42,663 nt of DNA from Mesorhizobium sp. B2-4-3 (GCF_006442815.1 NZ_VFVL01000042.1:1-42663); one strand, 5' to 3'. Shown: positions 8,541 through 18,173, counted from the first letter of the stretch. Notes: generated by a model not told the origin, from the sequence alone. Translations and numbers: made by a program.

Positions 8541-8771
8541 GAGCTGGAACCTGCCGGCCCCGAATGGCGAGGCGCTCGATATGTTGGTGACGTTCAAGTT
8601 TCGCTACGCCGGGGCAGGTCTCCCGACGTGTTCCATGAATTCGTCTACGAACCCTCCCTGTCGGGATTCGCCGATCGCGCCAATCGCCTGAAGATCGGCG
8701 ACGGCTTGAAGGACGGCGTTCAATTGGGAGCTATGATCGCGCCACGCTGTCTCGAAGCGATGGACGCCCTT
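8541..8771 (+). pseudogene. Remnant of an NAD(P)-dependent aldehyde dehydrogenase gene
   Basis: Translated pieces in two frames resemble the middle of aldehyde dehydrogenases. Around 8587 one frame reads VTFKFRYAG, matching the xxxKFRNAGQxC approach to the catalytic cysteine. From about 8636 another frame reads EFVYEPSLSGFADRANRLK, then IGDGLKDGVQLGAMIAPR and EAMDAL, matching the FV(Q/Y)E..Y..F...A..LKVGDGLD.G.QMGPLI segment. The frame changes between about 8613 and 8636, exactly where the catalytic Cys and PTR motif should be, and both ends of the family are missing. ELEP at about 8541 may be what is left of ELGG. No start, no stop context and no catalytic residue remain, so this is a decayed fragment. 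The subfamily cannot be named. Confidence 0.6.
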
Positions 8772-8773
8772 GG

Positions 8774-9337
8774 CTATTCCGCCGCGATCCGCTGGCCGGC
8801 GTCGCGGCGGGAGAGCGCATAGCTTGCTTCGTCGACCGCCTGCGCAACGCGCTTGCGGATCGCGGCGGACACCAAGACGCCGTCGGCGAAGTCCTTGTCC
8901 GTCGCATAGACCGCGGTCGGCAAGGCAAGAGCCTCGAAGAAGCCGAACAGCGGCCGCAATTGATGCTCGACGATCAGCGCATGCCGCTCGCCGCCGCCCG
9001 TCGCAAGCATGAGCACCGGCTTGCCTCTCAGCGCCGTCGGATCGAGCAGGTCGAAGAAGTGCTTGAACAGACCGGTGTAGCTGCCCTTGTAGGTCGGCGA
9101 TCCGACCACCAGCACATCGGCGTTGACGACCCTATCGAGAATATCGCGGGCCCGCTGATCGAGATCGCGCGCCCATTTGGCGCTGCCGAGTGAAGGTCCA
9201 ACATCCTCGATGTCAAAGGTGCTCGCGGATAGGTTGTTGCGGGCCGCGATGTCCCTGACCACCTGCTCGACAAAGCCGCGCGTCTTCGACGGCCGGGTGA
9301 AATTTCCGGAGAAACCGACAACGGTTGGATTGGGCAT
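8774..9337 (-). CDS. NAD(P)H-dependent FMN reductase (MsuE/SsuE-like)
   Basis: This 187-residue flavodoxin-fold protein resembles MsuE-type FMN reductases, which supply reduced FMN to two-component monooxygenases such as alkanesulfonate or methanesulfonate monooxygenase. Visible features are the N-terminal phosphate-binding loop GFSGNFTRPSKT, the VGSPTYKGSYTGLFKHF segment, and ATGGGERHALIVE before the C-terminal helices. The start MPNPTVVGFSG at 9337 fits the family; in-frame upstream codons back to 9589 would add unrelated sequence. GAGAAAG lies about 10 bases upstream. No monooxygenase gene is adjacent, so its partner is elsewhere or was lost with the neighbouring aldehyde dehydrogenase. 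It runs toward that remnant. Confidence 0.85.
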   Translation of the reverse strand: MPNPTVVGFSGNFTRPSKTRGFVEQVVRDIAARNNLSASTFDIEDVGPSLGSAKWARDLDQRARDILDRVVNADVLVVGSPTYKGSYTGLFKHFFDLLDPTALRGKPVLMLATGGGERHALIVEHQLRPLFGFFEALALPTAVYATDKDFADGVLVSAAIRKRVAQAVDEASYALSRRDAGQRIAAE

Positions 9338-9376
9338 GCTGTGGCACTTTCTCGGTAAGTCGACGCCAGATCCAAT

Positions 9377-9395
9377 GTCTATCATTTTTATAGAC
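9377..9395. promoter_or_regulatory. Inverted repeat upstream of the FMN reductase
   Basis: GTCTAT, seven bases (CATTTTT), then ATAGAC form a perfect 6-bp inverted repeat about 40 bases before the FMN reductase start, in the only AT-rich part of the 261-base spacer up to the SGNH hydrolase gene. Position and symmetry suit an operator overlapping the promoter. No regulator gene adjoins it. Confidence 0.35.
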
Positions 9396-9598
9396 TCTGA
9401 CCTGCCGTAGAAGGAACGATCCGCCTTTCGAAGGCCTCGCCTCGAACATTTTTTCCATGAATCGGCTGGTTCATGGTTTCCGTGGACAGGACGAGACCGC
9501 ACCACCAACTTACCGAAATTGCGGGCCGGCGGTGCCGCGCCGGTCCCGCGATCGCGCATCGGTCTGGAGGGGCCGATGCGCGATAACACCCGAAATCC

Positions 9599-10279
9599 TC
9601 AGGCGACCTTGCGATCGGGCTGGCGCGCGAAGATCTCCTGGACCTTGTCGGCAATCGCCTTGCCGAGGTCGCGATTGTTCTCAGCCGTGAAGTGAATGCC
9701 GTCGCAGCCGTCTGTGGTGATGAAATCCCCGGCATTGAGGAAATCGACCTTCGCGAAATCGGCCATGGCGCGATATTCGGCCGCCAGCGCCGCCGTCTTC
9801 TCATGGCCGCCGGCGAACATGCCCTGGAAGAACGGATGCGGCATCGGCGTCAGCGGCGGCGGCGCGACCACCAGCGCCTGCGGGGCCGGATAGGGTGTGC
9901 CGACGCCGCCGGCGCTGGTGAGGATCTGGCCGACGAGCTTGGCCATGCCGTTGGCGATCTCATAGGGCGTGCGGCGGAAGAACGACTTGGTGTCATTGGT
10001 GCCTAGCATCACGATGACGAGGTCGAGCGGCAGGTGGCTGGCGATGGCCGAGGGCAGATAGGCGCTGCCGTTGAGGCGCGGATCGTTGGGATCGTCGAGG
10101 CTGGTGGTGCGGGCACTCAAGCCTTCCTCGATCACATGGTACCCGTCACCGAGATGCGAGGCCATCGCACCCGTCCAGCGGTCCTCATAGCCGTAGCGAT
10201 GCGTCGGCGATCCCTCGATGACCGGAATCCAGCCCCAGGTCAGCGAATCTCCAAAACACAAGATCGATCTTTTGGTCAT
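9599..10279 (-). CDS. SGNH/GDSL-family esterase (arylesterase-like)
   Basis: This 226-residue hydrolase has the four SGNH blocks: GDSLTWG at residues 10-16 with the nucleophilic Ser, the block II region GLSARTT with its conserved Gly, LGTND with the catalytic Asn, and DGIHFT with the Asp-His pair near the C-terminus. There is no signal peptide, so it acts in the cytosol, probably removing acyl groups from a small substrate. It is the last gene of the ABC-importer operon, 57 bases after the second permease. It is clearly homologous to the esterase at 15331-15981 (shared HVIEEGLS.RTT..DDP and LDLVI.MLGTND.K..F), so two paralogs bracket the importer. The substrate is inferred only from context. 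Confidence 0.88.
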   Translation of the reverse strand: MTKRSILCFGDSLTWGWIPVIEGSPTHRYGYEDRWTGAMASHLGDGYHVIEEGLSARTTSLDDPNDPRLNGSAYLPSAIASHLPLDLVIVMLGTNDTKSFFRRTPYEIANGMAKLVGQILTSAGGVGTPYPAPQALVVAPPPLTPMPHPFFQGMFAGGHEKTAALAAEYRAMADFAKVDFLNAGDFITTDGCDGIHFTAENNRDLGKAIADKVQEIFARQPDRKVA

Positions 10280-10336
10280 GTCTCCAATCCATTTTCCCTA
10301 TGCAATTTGATTATTGGCCGTTCCGAGCTTGCCCGC

Positions 10337-11290
10337 TCAGCTCGACCTTTGCCTGATGCCGTAGAAGATCGCCGCGAGCAGGATGATGAGACCTTGCGCG
10401 ATCAGCTTGCCTGGCTCGTCCACGCCGAAGGTCGTCATCACGACGAACAGCAGCGCAAAGGACAGCACGCCGAAGAAGGGCCCCCAGACACCGCCTTCGC
10501 CGCGCCCGAAGACGACGCCGCCGAGGATGGTCGCTGCGACCGCAAGGATCGGCAGGTCGAGGCCGACCCTGACGCTGCCGACGGCGATCGAGGCCGTCTG
10601 GACCAGCGCCGCGATGCCAGCGAACAAGCCCGCCAGCGTATGCGCAAGCACGACCGTGCGCGCGACCGGGACGCCGGAGAAATGCGCCGCCTGCACGTTC
10701 TCGCCGACCGACGTCACATAACGGCCGAAGACCGTGCGCGACAGGAACAGCGACAGCGCCGCCGAAACCGCAACCCAGAAGATCACTGGCGTCGGCGCCG
10801 GGCCGAGCTTGGTGTTGTAGATGTCGGCGAACATGCCGGGCACATCGCCGGGCGGCTTGCCGCTGGACAGATATTGCACGATCCCGACCAGGACGATGCC
10901 GACCGCAAGCGTGACGATGACGGCCGAGACCCGTCTCACCCCAACCATCAGGCCGTTGAAGAGCCCGACCGCCAGCCCGATGCCCAGCGCCAGGACGATG
11001 AAGAAGGCCATGGAGGCGCCGGGAAAGACGCCGGACGAGATGGTGTAGTTGATGAGCAGGATCACGCCGCCGCCCGACAGGTCGATGCTTCGCACCCGCA
11101 TCACCAGAAGCTGGCCCAGCACCAATATGCCGAGCGGCACGATCTGGCGCACGAATATGCCCATAATGTTGAGGTTGAGCATGTTCGGCCGCGCGACCCA
11201 CAGAACCAGGAGCAGCACGGCAAAGACGTAATAGGCGGGCGGAATGCGCAGCAGGCGGCGCATGACGGGATGGGCGAGCGCGGCGGCCAC
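10337..11290 (-). CDS. Sugar ABC transporter permease (RbsC/YjfF type)
   Basis: This 317-residue inner-membrane permease belongs to the branched ribose/galactofuranose-type family (BPD_transp_2), with about eight to ten hydrophobic helices and the loop SVGENVQAAHFSGVPVARTV that docks on the ATPase. It starts with GTG at 11290, directly after the TAA of the other permease, so the two are read in tandem and probably form a heterodimeric channel. The repeated ILGGVVFGRGEGGVWG segment is typical of this family. It belongs to the five-gene minus-strand operon starting at 14933. Confidence 0.92.
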   Translation of the reverse strand: MAAALAHPVMRRLLRIPPAYYVFAVLLLVLWVARPNMLNLNIMGIFVRQIVPLGILVLGQLLVMRVRSIDLSGGGVILLINYTISSGVFPGASMAFFIVLALGIGLAVGLFNGLMVGVRRVSAVIVTLAVGIVLVGIVQYLSSGKPPGDVPGMFADIYNTKLGPAPTPVIFWVAVSAALSLFLSRTVFGRYVTSVGENVQAAHFSGVPVARTVVLAHTLAGLFAGIAALVQTASIAVGSVRVGLDLPILAVAATILGGVVFGRGEGGVWGPFFGVLSFALLFVVMTTFGVDEPGKLIAQGLIILLAAIFYGIRQRSS

Positions 11291-12249
11291 TTACAACCCC
11301 ATCTTCTTGCGCGACTGCAGGGCGACCACAAGAAGCAGGATCGTTCCCTTGATGGTGGTCTGGATGAAGGGCGACACATTTGTCAGGTTCATGCCGTTGG
11401 CAAGCAGCGCCATGACAAGGGCGCCGATGACGGTTCCGTGCAGGCTGCCGATGCCGCCGGAAAGCTGGGTGCCGCCAATGGCGACGGCCGTGATCGCGTC
11501 GAGCTCGAAGAGCAGTCCGACATTCGGGTCGCCCGAAACGATGCGCCCGGCGAGGAAAATGCCGGCAAGCGCCGCGAAGCAGGCGCAGATCACATAGGCA
11601 AGCACGATGTTGCGTCGGTCGGCGATGCCGAAATTATGCGCCGCATCCTCGACGCCGGACGACACGCCGCCGCCGATCGCGAAAAGATGCAGCCCGAAGC
11701 GGGAGCCGTAAAGCAGCTTCCAGGCGACCAGCAGGGTGAATACCCCCCAGAACACCGGCATGGGTATCCCGAGGAAGGAGCCGGCCACGGCGCTGATGAC
11801 GGCGTCCGGCACCGTGCCGCCCGAAACCGGTCTCAGCACCCGCGTGATCCCGAGCAGAATGTATTGCATCGACAGCGTCGCGATGATCGGATGCACGTTG
11901 AAGCGGGTGATGATGAAGCCGTTGCTGAAACCGACCAGCGCGGCCAATACGAACACCGCCGGGATCAGCACCCAGCTGGGTCCGCCGAGGGCGAGCACGG
12001 CCGTCGTGAAGCTGATTATCGATCCGACCGAAAGGTCGAGCCCGCCGAGCAGGACGACGAACATCTGGCCGACCGCCGTGATGACGAGCGGCATCGCCTG
12101 CGGCACCAGATTGAGCAGATTTTCCCCGTTGAGGAACTGCGCCGTCTTGAGGCTGAGCCAAAGCGTGATGGCCAGCGCGATCAGCAAGGGCAGCATCCAC
12201 ATGCCCTGCCGCGATCCCCTCGCGCCCCTCAGGCGTCTGTTGATGGCTG

Positions 12250-12253
<4 letters not shown>
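11291..12253 (-). CDS. Sugar ABC transporter permease (RbsC/YtfT type)
   Basis: This 320-residue membrane protein is of the same BPD_transp_2 family as its downstream neighbour, with the hallmark GGLDLSVGS after the second or third helix and an EAA-like loop. A basic cytosolic N-terminus (NRRLRGARGSRQG) precedes the first helix. The start ATG overlaps the TGA of the ATPase gene (ATGA), so translation is coupled. Two different permeases with one double ATPase is the arrangement of galactofuranose (Ytf/Yjf) and several rhizobial sugar importers. Confidence 0.93.
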
Positions 12254-13779
<1,526 letters not shown>

Positions 13780-13810
13780 GAAACAAGCACCACCGCATTC
13801 AGGAGTATTC

Positions 13811-13847
13811 GGTGGCGCGGGCCCGCGTCGTCGCCGCCCGCGCCACC
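13811..13847 (-). terminator. Intercistronic hairpin between binding protein and ATPase genes
   Basis: GGTGGCGCGGGC at 13811-13822 and GCCCGCGCCACC at 13836-13847 are exact 12-bp inverted repeats around a 13-base loop, almost pure G+C. The hairpin sits in the 80-base gap after the binding protein stop and has no U-run, so it is more likely an mRNA-stabilising or attenuating hairpin than a full terminator. Such structures after binding protein genes commonly raise the binding protein level over the membrane components. Confidence 0.75.
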
Positions 13848-13859
13848 ATGGCGCCACCT

Positions 13860-14933
13860 TTACTTCTTGGCGTAGAACTCCTTGAGCTTGTCTTCGGGCA
13901 GCTCCGAGGGCCACCAGACATTGGCCGAGAGATCGTCGCGATAATATTTCTTGACCTTCTCGATATCCCAGCCGGGCGGATTGTAGTCGTAGTGTTTCTT
14001 CAGCTCCTTGCCTTCGAGCAGGGCCACGGCGGCGCGGATGCCGGCCGCGCCCTGGGCCGGGCTGTATTCGGCCGAGATCGACTTGAAGCCGTCGGCGATC
14101 CACTGGCCGAAGAAGCCGTTGTTGCCCTCGCCGGTGATCGGCGGGATCTTGGCGCCGAACTGCTTGAAGACGTCGACGCAGGCGCGCGTCATGTCGGCGC
14201 CGGAAGACCAGATGCCGTCGACCTCGGGGTTGTTCAGGTAGAGCGTCTCGCAGAGCTTCTTGGCCTTGTCATACTGCCAGTCGCCATGCTCCTCGGCGAT
14301 GATCTTGACATCGGTCCCCTTCAGCGCCTGCAGCAGGCCGTTGTACCGGTTGGTGTCTTCCGGATGGCCGGCGAGCCCGCGCAGCACCCAGATATTGCCC
14401 TTGCCGCCGAGTTCCTTGACCAGGAAGTCGCCCATCACCTTGCCGAAATGTTCGGCGCCGCCCTGGATTTCGGTGGTGAAGGCGTCGCTCTCGATACGGC
14501 CGGTGTGCACGATGACGGGAATACCCGCCGCCACGGCCTTGGCGATGCTGGCGTCCGCCGAGGTGGACGTGACCGGCTGGACGATGATGGCGTCGACCTT
14601 CTGGGCGATCAGGTCCTCGATGTCGGCGACCTGCTTCTTCTGGTCGAAGCCGGCATCGAGCAGGATGAATTTGCTGATGCGCTTGTCCTTTGCGGCGGCA
14701 GCCTCGGCCTCATGCGCGACCTGCACCGTCCAGGTGTTCGCGTTGACGCCGAAATGGCTCATGCCGATGACCCAGGGCGGATCCTTCTTGAATTTCCCGG
14801 CCTCGACCGTTGGATTGTCGCCCGCGCGGGCGGTAACCCCCTCGAGCAGCGATACCTCGTCGGCGAACGAGGGAGCGCAGCACATGGTGGTTGCGACCAC
14901 TGCCGCTGCGATTGATTGGATAATCCGTCTCAC
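13860..14933 (-). CDS. Periplasmic sugar-binding protein of ABC transporter (Peripla_BP_4)
   Basis: This 357-residue secreted substrate-binding protein is the first gene of the importer operon. GTG at 14933 has a strong GGAGGA nine bases upstream and gives a signal peptide of about 24 residues ending SFA before DEVSLLEG; the in-frame extension to 15137 has no family resemblance. The mature part shows the ribose-binding fold: IGMSHFGVNANTW near the N-terminus, the hinge region DAIIVQPVTSTSADASIAKAVAAGIPVIV, and VDGIWSSGADMTRACVDVF with a GEGNNGFF ligand-side loop. The ligand is not deducible from motifs. Two esterases and a ROK regulator nearby point to a carbohydrate, perhaps acylated. Confidence 0.9.
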   Translation of the reverse strand: MRRIIQSIAAAVVATTMCCAPSFADEVSLLEGVTARAGDNPTVEAGKFKKDPPWVIGMSHFGVNANTWTVQVAHEAEAAAAKDKRISKFILLDAGFDQKKQVADIEDLIAQKVDAIIVQPVTSTSADASIAKAVAAGIPVIVHTGRIESDAFTTEIQGGAEHFGKVMGDFLVKELGGKGNIWVLRGLAGHPEDTNRYNGLLQALKGTDVKIIAEEHGDWQYDKAKKLCETLYLNNPEVDGIWSSGADMTRACVDVFKQFGAKIPPITGEGNNGFFGQWIADGFKSISAEYSPAQGAAGIRAAVALLEGKELKKHYDYNPPGWDIEKVKKYYRDDLSANVWWPSELPEDKLKEFYAKK

Positions 14934-15330
14934 TGAGCCATCCTCCTTCTCAAGCTCCGCGAACCCTGGTGACCAGGGCCACGACCTTCCCCATCGGCGC
15001 GGCCATTGCCAAACGCCGCTCCTGCCGGGGCGAGCCCGGCACTGCTTCAGTTCATGCTCAACCCCTTGCGCATGGCCGCTGGAGACAAAGGTCCAGCGTT
15101 GCCGCCATTGGATCATGGAAGCAGCCGGTCGGCGCAAAAGGTTCGGGGCATTCCTCCCAGGCTCAGTTCAACCATCGATGCGGCGAGCTGTCAATAATTA
15201 TTCAGAGTGATGGATTATCTTTGCAGCTTGCGCTACCTTTCCGCAGGATGGCAGGGTCGCTGGACGCGGACGACCGACTCTCGTCCGATAATTTCTGCAA
15301 ATCAGAATCTTGGCTGGATCGGGGAGGAGC
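14934..15330. promoter_or_regulatory. Divergent control region of the ABC operon and the SGNH-ROK pair
   Basis: This 397-base spacer separates the importer operon from the divergent esterase-ROK genes. It contains no convincing gene. The centre is AT-rich, with a perfect 10-bp palindrome AATAATTATT at 15193-15202. ROK repressors generally bind AT-rich palindromes, so this is a plausible operator of the adjacent ROK protein acting on both promoters. The GGGGAGGAGC at 15321-15330 is the ribosome site of the esterase. Confidence 0.45.
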
Positions 15331-15981
15331 ATGCGATCGATCTTGTGCTACGGCGACTCCAACACGCATGGGCAGGTACCCGGCGGCACGCCGCTTGATC
15401 GCTATGGCCTGGCCGAGCGCTGGCCCGGTGTCATGGCGAGGGAGCTGGGCGTCGGCTGGCATGTCATCGAGGAAGGTCTCAGCGGCCGCACGACGGTGCG
15501 CGACGATCCCATCGAGGGGGCCCACAAGAACGGGCGTACTTACCTCAGGCCCTGCCTGCAGAGCCATGCCGTCCTCGATCTCGTCATCATCATGCTGGGT
15601 ACCAACGACCTCAAGGCGCGCTTCAACCAGCCGGCCTCGGAAGTCGCCATGGCCATGGGCTGCCTTGTCTACGACATCAAGGAGTTGAAGCCCGGCCCGG
15701 GCGGCAGCGTGCCCGAAATCATGATCGTGTCTCCGCCGCCAATGCTGGACGACATCAAGGAATGGCGGTCGATCTTTGCCGGCGCGCCGGAGAAGTCGCG
15801 GCAACTGGCGCTCGAATTCGAGATCATCGCCGATTCGCTCGAAGTGCATTTCTTCGACGCGGGCTCGGTCGTCACCTGCGATCCGCTTGACGGGTTCCAC
15901 ATCAACGCACCGGCCCATGTGTCGCTTGGCCGTGCACTGGCCCGCGAAGTCGAAGCAATCGGGTGGCCGGATGAGAGATGA
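15331..15981 (+). CDS. SGNH/GDSL-family esterase, paralog of the one at 9599-10279
   Basis: This 216-residue cytosolic hydrolase has SGNH blocks GDSNTHG (residues 8-14, Ser nucleophile), GLSGRTT, LGTND with the catalytic Asn, and DGFHINAPAH with the Asp and His. ATG at 15331 follows a strong GGGGAGGAGC; an earlier in-frame start at 15310 is unlikely. Its stop overlaps an ATG of the ROK regulator frame (ATGA at 15978), though a later ROK start is preferred. It resembles arylesterase-like SGNH proteins. The divergent arrangement with the importer and the homology with the operon's last gene suggest the two esterases act on related substrates or on different acyl positions. Confidence 0.9.
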   Translation: MRSILCYGDSNTHGQVPGGTPLDRYGLAERWPGVMARELGVGWHVIEEGLSGRTTVRDDPIEGAHKNGRTYLRPCLQSHAVLDLVIIMLGTNDLKARFNQPASEVAMAMGCLVYDIKELKPGPGGSVPEIMIVSPPPMLDDIKEWRSIFAGAPEKSRQLALEFEIIADSLEVHFFDAGSVVTCDPLDGFHINAPAHVSLGRALAREVEAIGWPDER

Positions 15982-16028
15982 ACGCGGCATACGGGTGTCC
16001 CGCACGACCGATCGCGAGAGGACGCTCC

Positions 16029-17129
16029 ATGCCTGACATGCGCTTTGCGCCGCCGAACCCGCTCCGCATCGCGGACCGCGCCAGCGGCCTCAACGCCGTC
16101 AGCGTGCGCAGCTACAACGAACGCCTTGTGCTGTCGTTGCTGCTTCAGAGCAAAGATATCACCCGTCTCGAGATCGGTGAGCGGACCGGCCTGTCGGCGC
16201 AGACTGTGTCGGTTATCGTCCGATCGCTCGAGCAGGAAGGGCTGATCGCCAAGGGTGAGGCCCAGCGCGGCCGTGTCGGACCGCCGACGGTGCCGATCTC
16301 GCTCAACCCCGAGGGCGCCTATTCCGTCGGCATCAGCGTCGGCCACCGGCAGGTGGAGGTCGTGCTTGTCGACTTCGTCGGCTCGATCCGCTCCCATACG
16401 GTCCTGCCGTTCTCAGCCGCACAAGACACCAACCACCCGCAATTCATGACCGCCATCGCCAAGGCGATTGCCGATCTGCCCCGGCATCTCCACTCGCGCA
16501 TCGCCGGTATCGGCCTTGCCCTGCCCGGCGACGAAGCAGAACTCGAGCTAACGCCAAAGGCGGCGCGCGAGCGGTTCGACGCCCTGCAGGAGGAGGTCGA
16601 GAGGGAGATCGGTTATCCCGTCTACGTCCAGAACGACATCACCGCCGCTGCCGGTGGCGAAAGCATGTTCGGCGTGGCAAAGCATCTTTCGGACTACCTT
16701 TTCTTCTATCTCGGCGCGCGCCTGCACAGCCGCCTGATCCTCAATCACCAGATCTACAACACCACCGCCGCGGTGAGTTTCGACGTCGGCATCCTGCGCC
16801 TGGAGCAGGAGATCCGGAAAAATGGCAATTCGCCCTCCGAGCTGTGGGAGCGGCGCGCGGACTGGCCTTCTTTCGGCGATGCCGAGATCGCGTGGCAACG
16901 CGAGCTGCTGGAGCAGATGAAGTCGTCGATAGCGGCGCTGAAGCCGTTCGTTCCCGTGGCTTCGGTCGTCCTGTCCTCTTACGCGCCGCAGGCGGTCTGC
17001 AAGGCGATCTGCCGGGAGCTGGAGCAGGCTATGCCTGGTATAAGCGCCATAGCCGGCAACATCGAGCGTTCGCCCAAGGCGGTGGGAGCGGCGGGCCTGC
17101 CCTTCAGCTCGCGGTTCATGGTGGAGTGA
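16029..17129 (+). CDS. ROK-family transcriptional regulator lacking the zinc-cysteine motif
   Basis: This 366-residue protein has an N-terminal winged helix-turn-helix (about residues 25-80, IGERTGLSAQTVSVIVRSLEQEGL) followed by an actin-like ROK domain (GISVGHRQVEVVLVDF; VQNDITAAAGGES). ROK repressors of the NagC/XylR/Mlc type respond to sugars. The usual CxCGxxGCxE zinc motif and a convincing glucokinase catalytic DG pair are absent: the region after FFYLGARLHSRLIL runs on with no cysteines. It is therefore probably a sensor only, with altered architecture. The start at 16029 has GAGAGGA upstream; ATG at 15978 would overlap the esterase by four bases and is the alternative. It is the likely local regulator of the importer operon. 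Confidence 0.85.
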   Translation: MPDMRFAPPNPLRIADRASGLNAVSVRSYNERLVLSLLLQSKDITRLEIGERTGLSAQTVSVIVRSLEQEGLIAKGEAQRGRVGPPTVPISLNPEGAYSVGISVGHRQVEVVLVDFVGSIRSHTVLPFSAAQDTNHPQFMTAIAKAIADLPRHLHSRIAGIGLALPGDEAELELTPKAARERFDALQEEVEREIGYPVYVQNDITAAAGGESMFGVAKHLSDYLFFYLGARLHSRLILNHQIYNTTAAVSFDVGILRLEQEIRKNGNSPSELWERRADWPSFGDAEIAWQRELLEQMKSSIAALKPFVPVASVVLSSYAPQAVCKAICRELEQAMPGISAIAGNIERSPKAVGAAGLPFSSRFMVE

Positions 17130-17185
17130 CGTTCATGATCACCGGCGTCTCGCTGCCCATCGACGGCGGCTACACCCGCCGGTGA
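17126..17185 (+). pseudogene. C-terminal tail of a lost short-chain dehydrogenase
   Basis: Immediately after the ROK stop, and overlapping it by four bases, the next frame reads FMITGVSLPIDGGYTRR and a stop. The ITG..LP.DGG(Y/W)T ending is the extreme C-terminus of many short-chain dehydrogenases/reductases. No Rossmann motif or Tyr-Lys pair precedes it, since upstream bases are ROK coding sequence. It looks like what remains after a deletion joined the ROK gene to the end of a dehydrogenase gene, possibly a former sugar dehydrogenase of this locus. Confidence 0.6.
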
Positions 17186-17282
17186 TATCGGGCGCATAAT
17201 AAACACTGGACCAAGCCACCAGCAGCGGCGGGACAGCGGCGCGGCCGCCTGAAGCCAGCCACGCTCTAACGAACCCAGCCGG

Positions 17283-18173
17283 TCAGCCTGAGATAATTTC
17301 GTAGCGAAGGATCTGGGCGTCGCCGAGGGCCGATCTGCGTCCAGGCGAGATGACGCCGGACCCGAAGAGGAGAATATCTTCGCGGCGTACGAATACTTCA
17401 TCGCCTGGTCCCATCGACACAAATGTGCCCGACGAGCTTCGCTCGACAAGCCGGGCCTTGCCATTCGAAATGCTGAAGGTCGCGTGGTGCCTTGAGACCC
17501 AGGGCCTCTGGATGACGATATTGCATTCTGGAGACCGGCCGATCGTCACGAATTCGTTGTTTCGGCAGGATCGCAACTGATCTTCGTAGCGGATGACCAG
17601 ATTGATCTGCGGCTGCGGGGCGGAGCGCCTGTCGACAAAGGTGCCCCGGCTGGCGATGTGCGTGCTGAGGGCCCCATCGTCGCTCCTCAGGGTATAGACA
17701 TCGAAGAGTTCTTGCTTTCCCTTGAAGCCCATTTTGTCGAGGAGCCGCAAGGTACTGCGGCTGCCTGCGGAAAGGGCTTCGAAGAAGCTCTGGCTGATCA
17801 GGACCTCCCCAGGGTTGGCCGTGGCGGACAACCTTGCGGTGACATTGACAACGTCGCCGAATACCGCGCCCCGCGCGCGAATGACCGCCCCGAAATGCAA
17901 TCCGATCCGGGCGATCAAAGGCTCTTTCGCCAGTTGGCTGCCAATCTGACAGACGGCCCTCAGCGCCGCCTCCGGTCTCTCGAACAGGCTGAGCACGTCA
18001 TCGCCCTTCGAGTAAATGAAGTCGCCGCCGTGCCGGGCGACGATCTCGCGTATCGCGTCGAGGCAATCCGAGACCTGCCGCAGGGCGGCATCGTCGCCGA
18101 TGCGCTCATAAAGTGTCGTGCTGCCCACGACATCAGCCAAGAGCACTGCGGCTAGAAGTCTTTCCTGATCCAT
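17283..18173 (-). CDS. Class III adenylate cyclase with C-terminal FHA domain
   Basis: This 296-residue cytosolic protein fuses two domains. Residues 5-175 are a class III nucleotide cyclase: metal Asp14 in LLADVVGST, metal Asp58 in YSKGDD with adenine-selecting Lys56, and FGDVVNVTARL with Asp107, Asn110 and Arg114. All key residues for adenylate cyclase are therefore present. Residues about 195-290 form an FHA phosphothreonine-binding domain (TIGRSPECNIVI, then VSRHHATF, then SSGTFV). FHA suggests recruitment to or regulation by a Ser/Thr kinase substrate. ATG at 18173 is preferred for spacing; ATG at 18212 would add 13 residues. There is no membrane segment, no obvious operon partner and no adjacent cAMP receptor gene. 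Confidence 0.85.
   Translation of the reverse strand: MDQERLLAAVLLADVVGSTTLYERIGDDAALRQVSDCLDAIREIVARHGGDFIYSKGDDVLSLFERPEAALRAVCQIGSQLAKEPLIARIGLHFGAVIRARGAVFGDVVNVTARLSATANPGEVLISQSFFEALSAGSRSTLRLLDKMGFKGKQELFDVYTLRSDDGALSTHIASRGTFVDRRSAPQPQINLVIRYEDQLRSCRNNEFVTIGRSPECNIVIQRPWVSRHHATFSISNGKARLVERSSSGTFVSMGPGDEVFVRREDILLFGSGVISPGRRSALGDAQILRYEIISG

Noticed and set aside
13780..14103. N-terminal extension of the ATPase frame
   Set aside because: It overlaps the binding protein gene, whose sequence and signal are clear; the extension is Arg-rich and unlike any ATPase.
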